From the NCBI GenBank assembly GCA_027563935.2, contig CM050449.1:79949178-80013177 (forward strand): a stretch of DNA of 64,000 nucleotides, written 5' to 3'. Origin of the DNA: Costus lasius. Its lineage: Eukaryota; Streptophyta; Magnoliopsida; Zingiberales; Costaceae. Made by a program: the position numbers and the translations under genes. The notes under the pieces are model-generated. The model did no database searches. It saw only the letters and a program-made list of their open reading frames with translations, and was not told the origin of the DNA. Positions 31,905-43,453 of this stretch are shown piece after piece (position 1 is the first letter of the stretch; every line of letters starts with the position of its first letter).

Positions 31905-32181
31905 CACAGTCTGCTGGATTGCCCAGATGAAGGGGAATCGCACGGGTTGGCGATTGGCTGGGACAGCCTACCAGAAATTAGTGCTTGTCCTCTCTGTGCA
32001 TCTTATCTCGCCTGAGCGGGACGCGGAGACCAAGTATGAAATCTAGATCCCATCTCACTAAAAGAGTGTTACTCTTTCGGACTGTTTACTGGATTTTTCA
32101 GTCAGACAAAATAGTGAGAAAAGAATCTTTCTTAAGTCCTGGATTGATTCTGAACATTGATACTAACTTTGCTGTTCTTGC

Positions 32182-32191
32182 ATTGTTGTAG
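32182..32191 (+). promoter_or_regulatory. Candidate splice acceptor before Cop-E gag
   Basis: ATTGTTGTAG, seven codons before the gag ATG at 32213, same as Cop-C. The implied intron from 30251 is 1941 bases. Confidence 0.45.
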
Positions 32192-32212
32192 ATTCCTGCA
32201 GCAACGAACACC

Positions 32213-32847
32213 ATGAGCTTCAATGTGCGATCCCTACTGGAAAGGGAGAAGTTTGCTGGGCCGAACTTCTCTGACTGGTTCGGACACCTTAAGATCGTTC
32301 TTAAGGCAGAGAGGAAACTGTATGTCCTCGAGACGGCTGTGCCGCCTCAACCCGCTGCGAACGCCGCAAGGGCGGTTCGCGAGGCCTATGAAAAGCACGT
32401 CAATGATAGCATTGATGTCGCTTGCCTGATGCTAGCGTCTATGACGCCACCGCTGCAGCGTCAGCATGAGGATATGTCGGCTATAGAGATTATAGCGAAC
32501 CTCAAGATGCTGTATGCTGCACAGGCGAGGACAGAACGCTATAATCTGACGAAGCTCTTCTTTCAGAGCAAACTGGCTGAGGGGAGCCCAGTGGGAGCTC
32601 ACGTGCTCAAGATGATTGGGCACAAGGAGGCTCTGGAGAAACTGGGGCATACCGTCAACCAGGAGCTTGCTGTAGACATAATTCTGCAGTCTCTTCCGCC
32701 TTCTTTCGATGCGTTCATCATTAACTTTAATATGAACAAGATCGATTGTACTCCGGCAGAGCTGCTGAATATGCTCTTGACTACTGAGGAAACTCTGAAG
32801 GGAAAGCCTTCAACCTCTGTCTTGATGGTTCCTTCCAGGAACAAGAA
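32213..32847 (+). pseudogene. Cop-E gag up to the sLTR-2 insertion
   Basis: A complete copia gag core of about 211 codons: MSFNVRSLL start, GPNFSDWFGHLKIVLK, LMLASMTPPLQ, the MLYAAQARTERYN and LQSLPPSFDAFIINFNMN motifs of the UBN2-type gag, and LLTTEETLKG. The frame is open to the AAGAA duplication (32843-32847), where sLTR-2 starts. The remaining 20-odd predicted residues to 32917 are read from the LTR. Removal of the insert would join it in frame to 36032, as the undisturbed Cop-C copy near 49640-49660 shows. Confidence 0.93.
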
Positions 32848-33016
32848 TGTAACATCCCACATTCTTAACCCCAAACAAATGGCACAATTCACAAATGATA
32901 CAGGATGTTTCATATAAGATCGATCATATGCTAGGTAAAACCGAGTTCAAGAAAACACGATCTGAAAAATTTCATAAATCCATACACACAAATTCACAAA
33001 ACTCAAATCTCATAAG

Positions 33017-33175
33017 GGTACCTGCCACCACGCAATCCTTGCACTAGACATATGCAAGGCAACAGTTATATCAAAACCGATTCAAAATTCATAAAATCCA
33101 TAAAGGTACCTGCCACCAGGCAATACTTGCACTAGACATATGCAAGTTACAGGGTATATCAAAACCGATTGCACG
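33017..33175. repeat. 88-bp tandem duplication in sLTR-2
   Basis: Two copies start with GGTACCTGCCACCA at 33017 and 33105 and both contain CTTGCACTAGACATATGCAA. Gyp-3 LTRs have only one such unit (about 15615-15665 on the other strand). Confidence 0.85.
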
Positions 33176-33904
33176 GAATATACAACAAGCCGAAATTCAA
33201 AACAAAATCACAAAAATCGATTTTATAAACCCATACCAAACACCGAAACCAGGCTGAAGCCCGCGGTGACACAAAAATCAAACTCAGTTAACTGCCACAA
33301 TCTGGCAACACAATTTCACATAGTTCACATGGTTCACATCACATAGTTCATATAAATCATATGGTTTAGCCACAACCGGCTCCAGAAAATTTTAGCATAA
33401 AAGTTCTTAAGCAGCAAACATAATATCCACGCCAATGTTACTCATGAAATGCGCCCCTGCTCTATGCCTGAAAATAGTGAGGGGTGAGCTACACAGCCCA
33501 GTGAGTGGATAGTCTAAATCGACCATCCATAACATACACTCAAAAATATAGGCAGATTATTTTAAAAATCTTTAACAAGAACATTATATCAACATATAAC
33601 AAAATAAAGAAACAGAAATCATATAGACAGTCAGATGTACACACTAGCATATAACAAACTCATGTTCACAAACTCAGGTTTTAGAGTTTTACTCTAACCC
33701 AATTAAACACATATATTTTAAACCAACTAAACACATAACAACTTAGGTTCACAAACTCAGGTTCTAGAGTTATACTCTAAACCACTAAACACACCAACAC
33801 ATAAGCAACCTAGTTGTCCAGCATATTCAGTAGTGACCAATATGGTCTAACCCGGCTTGGCCAAAGCACTGGGAGCCGCATGCAACACATAAACATGGAT
33901 AGTG

Positions 33905-34186
33905 AGTAGAATCAAGAGGTGGCCCCCGCCAGGTCACGACGTGGCACTTTGGTCCCTCACCCCATAACACATCAGAGTGACGACATCAAGAGGTGGCCCC
34001 TGTCTGATCAAGACATGGCACTTTGCGTCTTATATCACCCCATCACATAAAGAGTAATGACATCAAGAGGTGGCCCCTGTCTGATCAAGACATGGCACTT
34101 TGGGTCTTATATTACTCCATCACAAAAAGAGTAGTGACATCAAGAGGTGGCCCCTGTCTGACCAAGACATGGCACTTTGGGTCAAA
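33905..34186. repeat. 77-bp tandem repeat, about 3.6 copies, in sLTR-2
   Basis: Copies beginning GACATCAAGAGGTGGCCCCT at 33982, 34059 and 34136 with period 77, plus a more divergent copy from about 33905. Each contains AAGACATGGCACTTTG. Gyp-3 LTRs have the unit once, with one weakly similar second copy (about 14850-15000). Confidence 0.9.
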
Positions 34187-36026
34187 ACCCGTTCTCCCAA
34201 AAGGTTCCTACTGGACAACAGACACATCTTAATTCATATTTCACATAGGTGAACATATTTCACAAAGGTGGACTCCTAAGTGTCAACTAGACTCTAGGAT
34301 AGTCATCACAAAAATCATATCGGGCAGGCTGAACATCAACCCCCATCACAATAATCATAATAGGCAGGCTGAACATCAACCTCCTCACATATCACAATAC
34401 AGGGCTGAAATTCAAACCCTTAACATAACACATAAGGACTATCCCCTTGAGTTCATAGTTACACCTAGCCTTAGTCCTAACCATCACATAATCACATAAT
34501 TTTTCCAAATTCACATAACCCATAATTTTCCAAATTCACAAGATCACACTTATTGCTCAAAATCATATAACATAACACATAATATTTTATATTCGAATAT
34601 CATCGAATATAGTGTAGTTCTTAAATTTCAGGCTGATTAGTTTAGTCAAATTTTTGCTATGTTATCACCCAAACTTCTCAAACAAGAATACAAGTTACAC
34701 CCACAAAGAAACATAAAATTAAAACAAGCATTCATAAAATCAACATAAAATGTAAAACATGTATTCTTATAATTTACTTTACAAATTACCACAATTACCA
34801 CAATTTACCACATGTAAACATGTTAACTACAATCATCACATTTCGGTTTAACTACAATTAACAATATTTCGGCTACAAAAAATCATTGGTTTAATATTAC
34901 CAAAATTCTTTATAAAATATCTAATTAACAAGAAATTCATGCTCAATGTTCAATGATTTAATGCTACCAAAATACCTTAAATTTCATACAAATTTCGGTT
35001 AAACAATCACCAATACTAATTCGGTTTTTACAACAATTTTCAAGATTATTTCGGTTCTCATAGTTAACACCAAAATTCGGTTTTCATAACAATTTTCATG
35101 ATATATACATTCTTGCAATTTTCGGTTTTTCACATGAAGAAATAACTAATGCCTTAAATTCGGTTTTCATCATATAATCATCCTTACCAAATTCGGTTTT
35201 CATCATAGTGAAGTCTTGAATTTCGGTTTTAGCATGATAGGGTTTCCAACAAGCAAATGTCTCATCTTAACACATCAATTAACACAAACAAATAGATAGC
35301 AATCAATTAAACACTCCACTCACCTCTTAACCGTGAACACCAACAAGAAAACCCTTCCAAAAATCCGTCTAAGGTTTTGAAAAACGCCACCAAACACCAA
35401 GGAATGCCGGCCAAAGGAAGAAGGAAGAGGAAGAAAGAAAAATTCCTCCAAGCCTTCAAGAATCGTCCAAGAAATCGCCAAGCTCCTCAAGCCGTCGCCA
35501 AGGTTTTTCTCAAGACCCAAAAATCGCCACTAATTTCACCCTAGCCGAAATTACCTCTTACAAATTTCGGTTTTTAAGGTTTTAACCCTCTAACCCATTA
35601 ATTCAAAAAGGTTTAACCCATTAACCCAATAATTCAAATTTTAAAAACCCAATAATCCCTTAGTTTAAGTGAAAGTCCAATAAGAGTTAAACTAACATCC
35701 AATAAGCTTAGTTAACTAATTAATTTAATTAACTTACAAATAACCAAGCACTTAACCGAAATCCAATAAGGATTTAATTAACCAATAAACTCTAATTAAT
35801 TAACTTAAAATTAATTAATTCACTTAAACTAACATCCAATAATAATTTATCATAAATCAGCCAACAATCAAATAAATAATCTCTAATTTATTTACAATAA
35901 ATTAACAACCAAAATCTCTAGTTAAATAACTATAATTTGACAACCAATACATAAAATTATCATAGTTAATAATTTTATTTGAATCAAAATAATGCTTACC
36001 AGGACTTAAGATCCTTGGATCTTACA

Positions 36027-39000
36027 AAGAAGAAGGGGAAGAAGGGCAAAGCCCCTGTCAAGAATTACGGCAAGGCTCTGAAACAGAAGGTTAAGCGGTC
36101 GAAGGACAACAGGTGTTTCCACTGTGGCCAGCTGGGTCACTGGAAAAAGGACTGTAAAGCGCTCCAAGGAGATAAGAGGGGAAGCATCGCTTCTGGCTCA
36201 GGTATATATGTGACTGAGGTCATGTTATCTTCTTCTTCTATATCATGGGTGTTGGACACTGCATGTGGAGTTCACATTTGTTCAAATGTACAGGAACTCA
36301 AGAGAAGAAGGCAGGTGGGACAGCATGAGGTAGACCTACGCGTTGGAAACGGGGCACGGGTTGCTGCTGTTGCTGTAGGAGACTATTTCATTTCTTTACC
36401 ATCTGGCATTGTATTAGAATTAAACAATTGTTATTTTGTACCCAGTATTACCAAGAATATTATCTCCATTCCTGCTCTTGTCAGGAAGGGTTTTTCCTTT
36501 GAATGCAAGACTTCAAAGTGTGTTTTAACTTATGATAATATTGTGTATGCAACTGGTTCAATTAACAATGGGTTATTCATGTTGGACATGGAAAATTCTA
36601 TACAAAACATTGATAATAAGAAAGCCAAGTATGCTGATGACAGCACCTTGCTATGGCATAGTCGTTTAGGCCATATTAACGAGAAGCGCATTAAGCGGTT
36701 GCATGATCATGGACTGCTGGGATCATTCTCCTATAAGGAGATTGATACATGCAAAGCTTGTTTAATGGGTAAAATGATGAAGTCACCTTTTCCTAACAAA
36801 GGTCAAAGGGCTTCAGGTTTACTTGACCTTATACACAGTGATGTGTGTGGGCCATTTAGTAAACATGCCAGAGGTGGCTATCAGTACTTCATTACCTTTA
36901 CTGATGATTTCAGTAGGTATGGGTATGTCTATTTAATGAGACATAAAAGTGAATCTTTTGACAAGTTCAAAGAATTCAAAAATGAAGTACAAAATCAGTT
37001 AGGCCGAAATATCAAGGCACTTCGTTCTGATCGAGGTGGAGAATACCTAAGTCGAGAATTTACTGACTATCTGAAAGAGTGTGGGATTATCTCACAGCTC
37101 ACTCCGCCAGTAACACCGCAATGGAATGGTGTGTCCGAGAGGAGAAATAGAACGTTACTTGATATGGTTCGTTCTATGATGAGTCAGGCCACTCTTCCAT
37201 ACTCCTTTTGGGGTTTTGCACTGGAAATAGCTGCAAAGGTACTAAACCGAGTGCCATCCAAGGCAGTTTCTAAGACGCCATATGAGTTATGGTATGGGAA
37301 ACAGCCTAGCTTGACATTTATCAGGATCTGGGGTTGCGAGGCTTATGTCAAAAAGCTCGCCTCTGGGAAACTGGAGAGCAGATCTGAGAAATGCATCTTT
37401 GTCGGATACCCTAAGGAAACTAAGGGTTATTATTTCTACGATCCCAAGGAGAACAAGGTTTTTGTTGCTCGGACTGCCATATTTCTTGAGAAGGAATTTC
37501 TTCTGCAAGAGGCCAGTGGGAGAGAAATAAAACTGGATGAGAATCCAGAGGAAGGACAAAGTAGTCAAGCACAGTTGGATGAGCCTGAGCCGGTAGAACA
37601 GGTTACTGAACAACCTGAGGCTCAGATATCACGGGAACCGCGAAGATCGGGAAGGATCCGTCGACAGCCTGAGCGCTATGACGGAGTCTACATCATTGAT
37701 AATGATGAACCCCTCACCTATGCGGATGCGGTCAGTGGACCGGAGTCAGCTAGATGGCTTGAAGCTATGCGAGCCGAGATGGACTCCATGTCAGATAACC
37801 AAGTCTGGGATTTGGTTGATCCGCCTTCGGGAGTAATCCCTATAGGCTGTAAATGGATCTTCAAGAAGAAGATTGACATGGATGGTAACGTGGTTACCTA
37901 TAAAGGCAGGCTAGTAGCGAAAGGTTTCAAACAAATCTACGGGATAGATTATGATGAAACTTTCTCTCCTGTAGCCATGTTTAAGTCTATTCGGATTCTT
38001 TTCGCGATAGCAGCATATTACGATTATGAGATCTGGCAGATGGATGTGAAAACAGCTTTCCTTAATGGAAATCTGGATGAGGATGTGTATATGACACAAC
38101 CTGAAGGTTTCACTAATCCAGCAGATCGTCATAAAATATGCAAGTTAAAGAAGTCCATTTATGGACTGAAACAAGCATCAAGAAGCTGGAATATTCGTTT
38201 TGATGAATCAATCTCTGAGTTTGGTTTCATCAAGAACGAGGACGACCCGTGTGTATATAAGAGGTTTAGTGGGAGCGTGATTACATTCCTAATCCTCTAC
38301 GTCGATGATATCTTGATCATTGGAAATGATATTCCTGAACTGTATGCTGTTAAAGCATGGTTAGGAAAATGTTTCCAGATGAAAGATCTAGGAGAAGCAG
38401 CCTATGTATTAGGTGTGAAGATCTACAGGGATAGATTCCATTTAGAGAATTCTAAACGTGGATATCTTCCAGTCAGACATGGTCTGAATCTTTCGAAGAG
38501 TCAGTGTCCACAAACACAGACTGAGAAAGATGAAATGGACAATACGCCTTATGCTTCGGCTATTGGGTCCATAATGTATGCGATGTTGTGTACTCGCCCA
38601 GACGTCGCTTACGGGTTAAGCGTGACCAGTCGGTTCCAAAGTAATCCAGGTTTGGCGCACTGGATTGCAGTCAAGAACATTATAAAATATCTGCGGAGGA
38701 CCAAAGATATGTTCTTGATATATGGTGGTCAGGAAGAACTCAGTATAGAGGGATATACTGACGCTTCGTTCCAGTCGGACCAGGATGATTTCCGATCGCA
38801 ATCAGGCTATGTCTTTAGCTTGAATGGTGGAGCAGTGGTGTGGAAGTGTTTCAAACAGTCAACTGTTGCTGATTCCACAACAGAAGCCGAGTATGTTGCA
38901 GCCTCGGAAGCATCCAAGGAGGCAGTGTGGATTCGCAAGTTCGTGAGAGAACTTGGTGTCGTTCCTTCGAGTGCAGATCCTTTGGTTATCTTCTGTGATA

Positions 39001-39224
39001 ACACTGGAGCAATCGCACAAGCAAAGGAACCACGGTCGCACCAGAAGTCCAAGCACATACAGAGACGGTTTCACTTGATCCGGGAGATCATTGATCGAGG
39101 CGAGATCAAAATCTGCAAAGTTCATACAGACGACAATCTGGCTGACCCGCTTACCAAGCCTCTGGCGCAGCAGAAGCATGAGAAGCACTGTAATAATATG
39201 GGTTTGAGATTTCTCAACCATTAG
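36027..39224 (+). pseudogene. Cop-E nucleocapsid, protease, integrase, RT and RNase H
   Basis: The open frame (called from 35979 but real from about 36027) has 1065 codons with no stop. Counting from 35979: CCHC knuckle C46-C49-H54-C59; protease LDTAC with D93; pre-integrase HHCC region; integrase D288, D351 and E387 with exact D-X35-E spacing; linker with RRSGRIRRQPERY; RT with YVDD at 774-777; RNase H with YTDASFQSD, AEYVAASEASKEAVW and FCDNTGAI; end MGLRFLNH. Compared with Cop-C it lacks 19 residues between RT and RNase H (near 38433). Separated from its gag by sLTR-2, so it cannot now make a normal polyprotein. TNT1-94-like copia is the closest general description. Confidence 0.94.
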
Positions 39225-39233
39225 ATTAAGTGC

Positions 39234-39244
39234 AAGTGGGAGAT
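39234..39244 (+). other. Polypurine tract of Cop-E
   Basis: AAGTGGGAGAT directly before the 3' LTR. Confidence 0.9.
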
Positions 39245-40974
39245 TGTTGGGGTATGCCCTTAAGGCTAATGTTTGAGGCCTTGGGATTGTATGAGTATCA
39301 TGTGATAAACTCTTGAGTTTATAAAGGCATGGTTATTATTCAGGTTGTTACCTTGTCTGCTGTAATAAGTGTATTACTGAATAATGTCTCAAAGCTGTTC
39401 AGCTTGGCTGACATGCTATATGTCCTTAGTCGAGATATCTTGGTGAACTTGAGACAGCCTTGATATGATTGAGACTAATATGTGTTCTAATCTTATAGGA
39501 TGCTTCGAGCATGGAATAAGATGTAGACTCATGGGTACATTGGATGTACTGGACAGACCCTACTAGGATATTCAGTTGTTTGTCACAATGTGAATATTCC
39601 TTGTATGCATCAAGTGGCACATGTCCTTTGACTTGAGATCACTTGTGTTTCTAAATGATGAATGTCATTATTTTGAGGTAGTTCAATATCATTTGAAATA
39701 TAATGATTATAGACTATCTTGGATAATGATCATGAGTCAGGTTAGGACACTAGTGATAGATATAGGATTGCCGTCTCCTTGTTTAAGGAGTGTGATGTTC
39801 TAATGGGCCCCCCTAGATGAGATGATTGAGATAGTGTATGGCCATACCCAGGTGACTATGTTCATCTGATCTAATCATGCTCATCATATTGGAGTTACAA
39901 GCTTGACAGGCTTGTCTAATAAGAACATCCAGTGGCAAAGGACACATGTATGCCTTGTGAAGAAGATTCACACTTGTGCTGTGATTTGGGAGTAGTCTTG
40001 GAAGACTCTTTCCTTTATATCGGGAGACAGTGATGTGTTGCTAGATACCCCTCACTGATCGTGATAACGTGAGTTATCGTTACCGACATTTAAAGGAAAC
40101 CCTCAGGGTCGCACAAATTGATGATATGGCTTACTTGAGTCAGATCGTGTGGACTGAATTGTTTGGCTTCAGTTTAAAGGGATTTAATCTCTGATTGTAA
40201 GTGAGATCTGGTCTGATCATGTTTGATTGATTAGGGCTTGAGATCGGTAAGCTTCGATCGAGAGAGATGATGCTAGATCGGTGAGATCAGGAGCATCAAG
40301 AAATGAACGGTTGGATCTTGAACCTTTAGGGTTTATTGTGATCTAGACCATATGGCTTGGGTTAATTGGTCTTGGACCAAACCGACATTGAACCGGCTCA
40401 TGGATGAGCGCATGGTTCATGTGAGCTAAGTTAAGGGCTTGGTTCACTTAGCGTGAACGCTTAAGCCTTCAACACTTTCCATATTTGGAATTCGGTTTCA
40501 AGTGGATTGTGTGTAACGCCTCCACATTAGTGTGGGAGGTTACTCACTTGTCGAATTCTCTGGTGAAGGCTTCTCCAATTCGGTGGAGAGACGACAAGGA
40601 CGAAGACAAGAGAAAGGAGTCTCGCCAAGCAAGATTTTCCCTCCCTTCCATACGGCAAAGAACCTTGAAGCCTTGCTAGCACAAGGACGACAAGGTGTAG
40701 GCCAATTTCTTCTTGTGTGTGGCACACTTTGGAGGAGAACCCTATCGTTCTCTAGCTTCCAAGCCGAGTCCTATCCTCATGGCAATGGTATGAATTCTCT
40801 CTTATCCATTCAATCGTTCGAAGTTGATCATGAGAACATGTAACATGCGATTAGTTGAAACCCTAGCATCTTCATGGATTGAATGAAATATGCGCCACCC
40901 ACTCTTAGGGTTTTCGGCCCCCCTCTTGAAAGGGATGTTATCCGCTTGCGCTCCCCCTAGAAGGGGACCCAACA
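39245..40974 (+). repeat. 3' LTR of Cop-E (1730 bp)
   Basis: Same ends and length as the 5' LTR, five differences seen. Followed by the CATAA duplication and the rest of the Cop-D LTR. Confidence 0.96.
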
Positions 40975-40979
40975 CATAA

Positions 40980-41852
40980 GGCTTCCCGATCAATACGAGA
41001 ACTCGAGTATCAAGGTGTGCGACCCTGTAGGTCCCTCTGACGTTGGCAGTGCTGACCAAATGTCACCACAAGCAGTGAGTGGCACCTAGCAGTGCATCAC
41101 TACTACCCAAGTCATCGGAATGGATATCGACATCGACATCCCCATCATCGCAACTAGGTACAGATGCATTACAGTCTCTTTGCCGTACTGATATCCGATT
41201 GGACAAGTGTGTCACCACTTGTTTTCATCCAATCACATGGCTATGACTAAATCAGGTTCGCACCTGGGTATGGCCATACACTTTCAGTCATAGAACCATA
41301 GAGGAGCTCCATGGATATCAAGCTTCCTTCATGAAGGGGCAAATCCTTTGTCTGTCCATTGACCTTCTCATATGGGTCGTGACATGCTCAATGACAACCG
41401 TTATTACCCCCCAACTACGGCGAGGTGTTAGGTTGTATCAAAGCATATCCCTAACCATATAGAATGGCCAATGACCTCAAGTCAAGGGATCAATGCATCT
41501 CCTGTCACTTGTGAGGATAACTCATGACACCAAGTCATAGCCTCACAGCGGGTCTATCCAGTATATCTTCCAATGATATACCCATGTGTCTGCGTTAGCA
41601 CCACGTGCCTAACCAGCCCACATGTCAGTCTCACAAGTACCATAGCTGTCCCATATCCACTAAGGTACATCGACTGGGGACTATAGTTCGAGCACAGATC
41701 CAATCTGTCTCCAGGGACATTATCATGTAAGTACACAATCGCAGGTGTAGACAAACAATGATAACGACAATGCCAGAAAGATATATATTAATATCAGAGT
41801 CAAGTAGTACAAAGATGGACCAAAAGTAGGTCCTAGGGCATATACACCAACA
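40980..41852 (-). repeat. 3' LTR of Cop-D, right part
   Basis: 873 bp that continue the LTR interrupted at 28707; on the minus strand it begins at 41852 with TGTTGGTGTATATGCCC. Matches 48271-49143 of the 5' LTR. No gene inside. Confidence 0.95.
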
Positions 41853-41863
41853 ATCTCCCACTT
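41853..41863 (-). other. Polypurine tract of Cop-D
   Basis: Minus-strand AAGTGGGAGAT before the LTR, unchanged although the coding region is decayed. Confidence 0.88.
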
Positions 41864-41873
41864 GCACTAAGAC

Positions 41874-43453
41874 CTAGAGGTTGAGCAACCTCAACCCCAT
41901 ATCTCTAGTACGACCATCATGCTTCTGCTGCGCCAAAGCCTTGGTCAGTGGGTCTGCTAGATTGCTCTCTGTGTCAATTCTGCTAATCTTGACATCACCT
42001 CGATCAATGATCTCTTTGATCAGGCGAAATCTCTTGAGTATGCGTTTGGACCTTTGATGAGACCGTGGTTCCTTATTATGTGCAGTTCCCATTGTTGTCA
42101 TAGTAGAGCTCAATGGGGTCCACTGCACTTGGAACCACCTAAAGTTCAGAAAAGAACTTCCTGATCCAAACGGCTTCATTGGCTGCCTCAGAAGCAACCA
42201 CATACTCAGCTTCGGTTGTAGAATTAGCTATGGTGGATTGCTTGAAGCTCTTCCAGCATACAGCACCTCCAACCATCTTAAACTAATAGCTGGTCTGCGA
42301 TCTGAAGTCGTCAGGATCAGACTGGAACGACTCATCAGTGAAGCCCTGCACACTGAGTTCTTCCTGTCCCCCGTAGACTTTATAGAATAAATCCTTAGTC
42401 CCTTTCAGGATACTCAAGGATATTCTTTACAGCCACCCAGTGCTGTAAACTAGGATTGGATTGGTATCGGCTGGTTATGCTCACAGCATAAGCCACAACT
42501 GGTCTAGTACACAACATTGCATACATGATCGATCCCACCACCAAAGCATAGGACACTCGACTCATGTCATCTCTCTCAGGCTCTGTGTTGGTACACTGGT
42601 TCTTTGAGAGAGTAAGGCCATGTCTCACTGGAAGGTATCCCTTCTTGGATTGCTCCAAGTTGAACCTCTCCAGGACCTTATCAATGTGGGTACTCTGACT
42701 AAGGGCCAAGAGCCTCTTGGATCTATCCCGGTAGATCCTCACGCCTAGTATATAGGCGGCCTCCCCTAAGTCCTTCATCTCGAAACACTCCCCTAACCAT
42801 GTCTTCACAGCTTGAAGACTAGGGATGTCGTTTCGGATGAGCAGTATGTCATCGACATACATGACCAGAAAAGTCACCAAGCTCCCACTGAATTTTCTGT
42901 ATACACAGGCGTCATCTTCGCTTTTGATAAAGCTATAATCTCTCACAGCTTCATCAAACTGAAGATTCTAACTTCGAGATGCTTGCTTTAATCCGTAAAT
43001 GGATTTCTTTAGCCTGCAAACTTTACTAGTATCTGCAGGATGGGTGAAGTCATTAGGTTGTGTCATATACACATCCTTAGTTAGCTTCCTGTTAAGGAAC
43101 GCTGTCTTCACATCCATCTGCCATATCTCATGACATGCAGCTATAGCAAGCAGAATCCGAATGGATTTGATCATGGCAATTGGCGAGAAGGTTTCATCAT
43201 AGTCCACCCCGTGGACTTGTTTAAATCCTTTACCCACTAGTCTACCCTTATAGGTAACTATTTTGCCATCCATGTCTGTCTTCCTCTTGAAGACCCATTT
43301 ACACCCTATGGGTTTTACCCCATCAGGCAGCTCAACCAAATCCCAGACTTGGTTAGCCGACATGGAATCCATCTTGGATCGCATGGCCTCAAGCCATCTC
43401 TCGGAGTCCGGTCCACTGACCGCCTCATCATAAGTCCTGGGTTCATCCTCCAT
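41874..43453 (-). pseudogene. Cop-D RT and RNase H, broken
   Basis: Three pieces of copia pol: 43453-42968 (RT start, VTYKGRLVGKGFK to KQASRS), 42946-42395 (RT with YVDDILL to HWVAVKNIL) and 42203-41874 (RNase H end with IKEIIDRGDVKISR and MGLRLLNL). Between the first two a TAG replaces a Trp codon that is TGG in Cop-B. Frameshifts follow near 42400 and 42150-42200. The terminal TAG at 41874 is the stop that Cop-B has lost. Not functional. Confidence 0.9.

Larger units (their letters stand above)
30452..32212 (+). other. Long untranslated leader of Cop-E
   Basis: About 1.76 kb, alignable to the Cop-C leader with several indels, no conserved ORF. It contains stem-loops with TCA loops at 31683-31695 and 31892-31904, the TCTGATCAGA palindrome near 30751, and ends with the acceptor-like TTGTTGTAG. 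Confidence 0.85.
32848..36026 (-). mobile_element. sLTR-2: solo gypsy LTR (3179 bp)
   Basis: On the minus strand it begins TGTAAGATCC and ends GGGATGTTACA, the same ends as the Gyp-3 LTRs, with TSD AAGAA at 32843-32847 and 36027-36031. No primer-binding site, gag or pol is present, so the internal region was lost by LTR-LTR recombination. It is related to but distinct from the Gyp-3 LTR and longer through tandem duplications. It is AT-rich, with many CGGTTTT segments in the second half. No gene is supported. Confidence 0.93.
28708..40974 (+). mobile_element. Cop-E: complete Ty1/copia element, split by solo LTR sLTR-2
   Basis: LTRs of 1730 bp each differ at five positions by my count. TSD CATAA at 28703-28707 and 40975-40979, within the Cop-D 3' LTR. 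Gag-pol has no nonsense codon; it is interrupted by sLTR-2 and has one 57-bp in-frame deletion relative to Cop-C. About 9.1 kb without sLTR-2. Confidence 0.96.
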
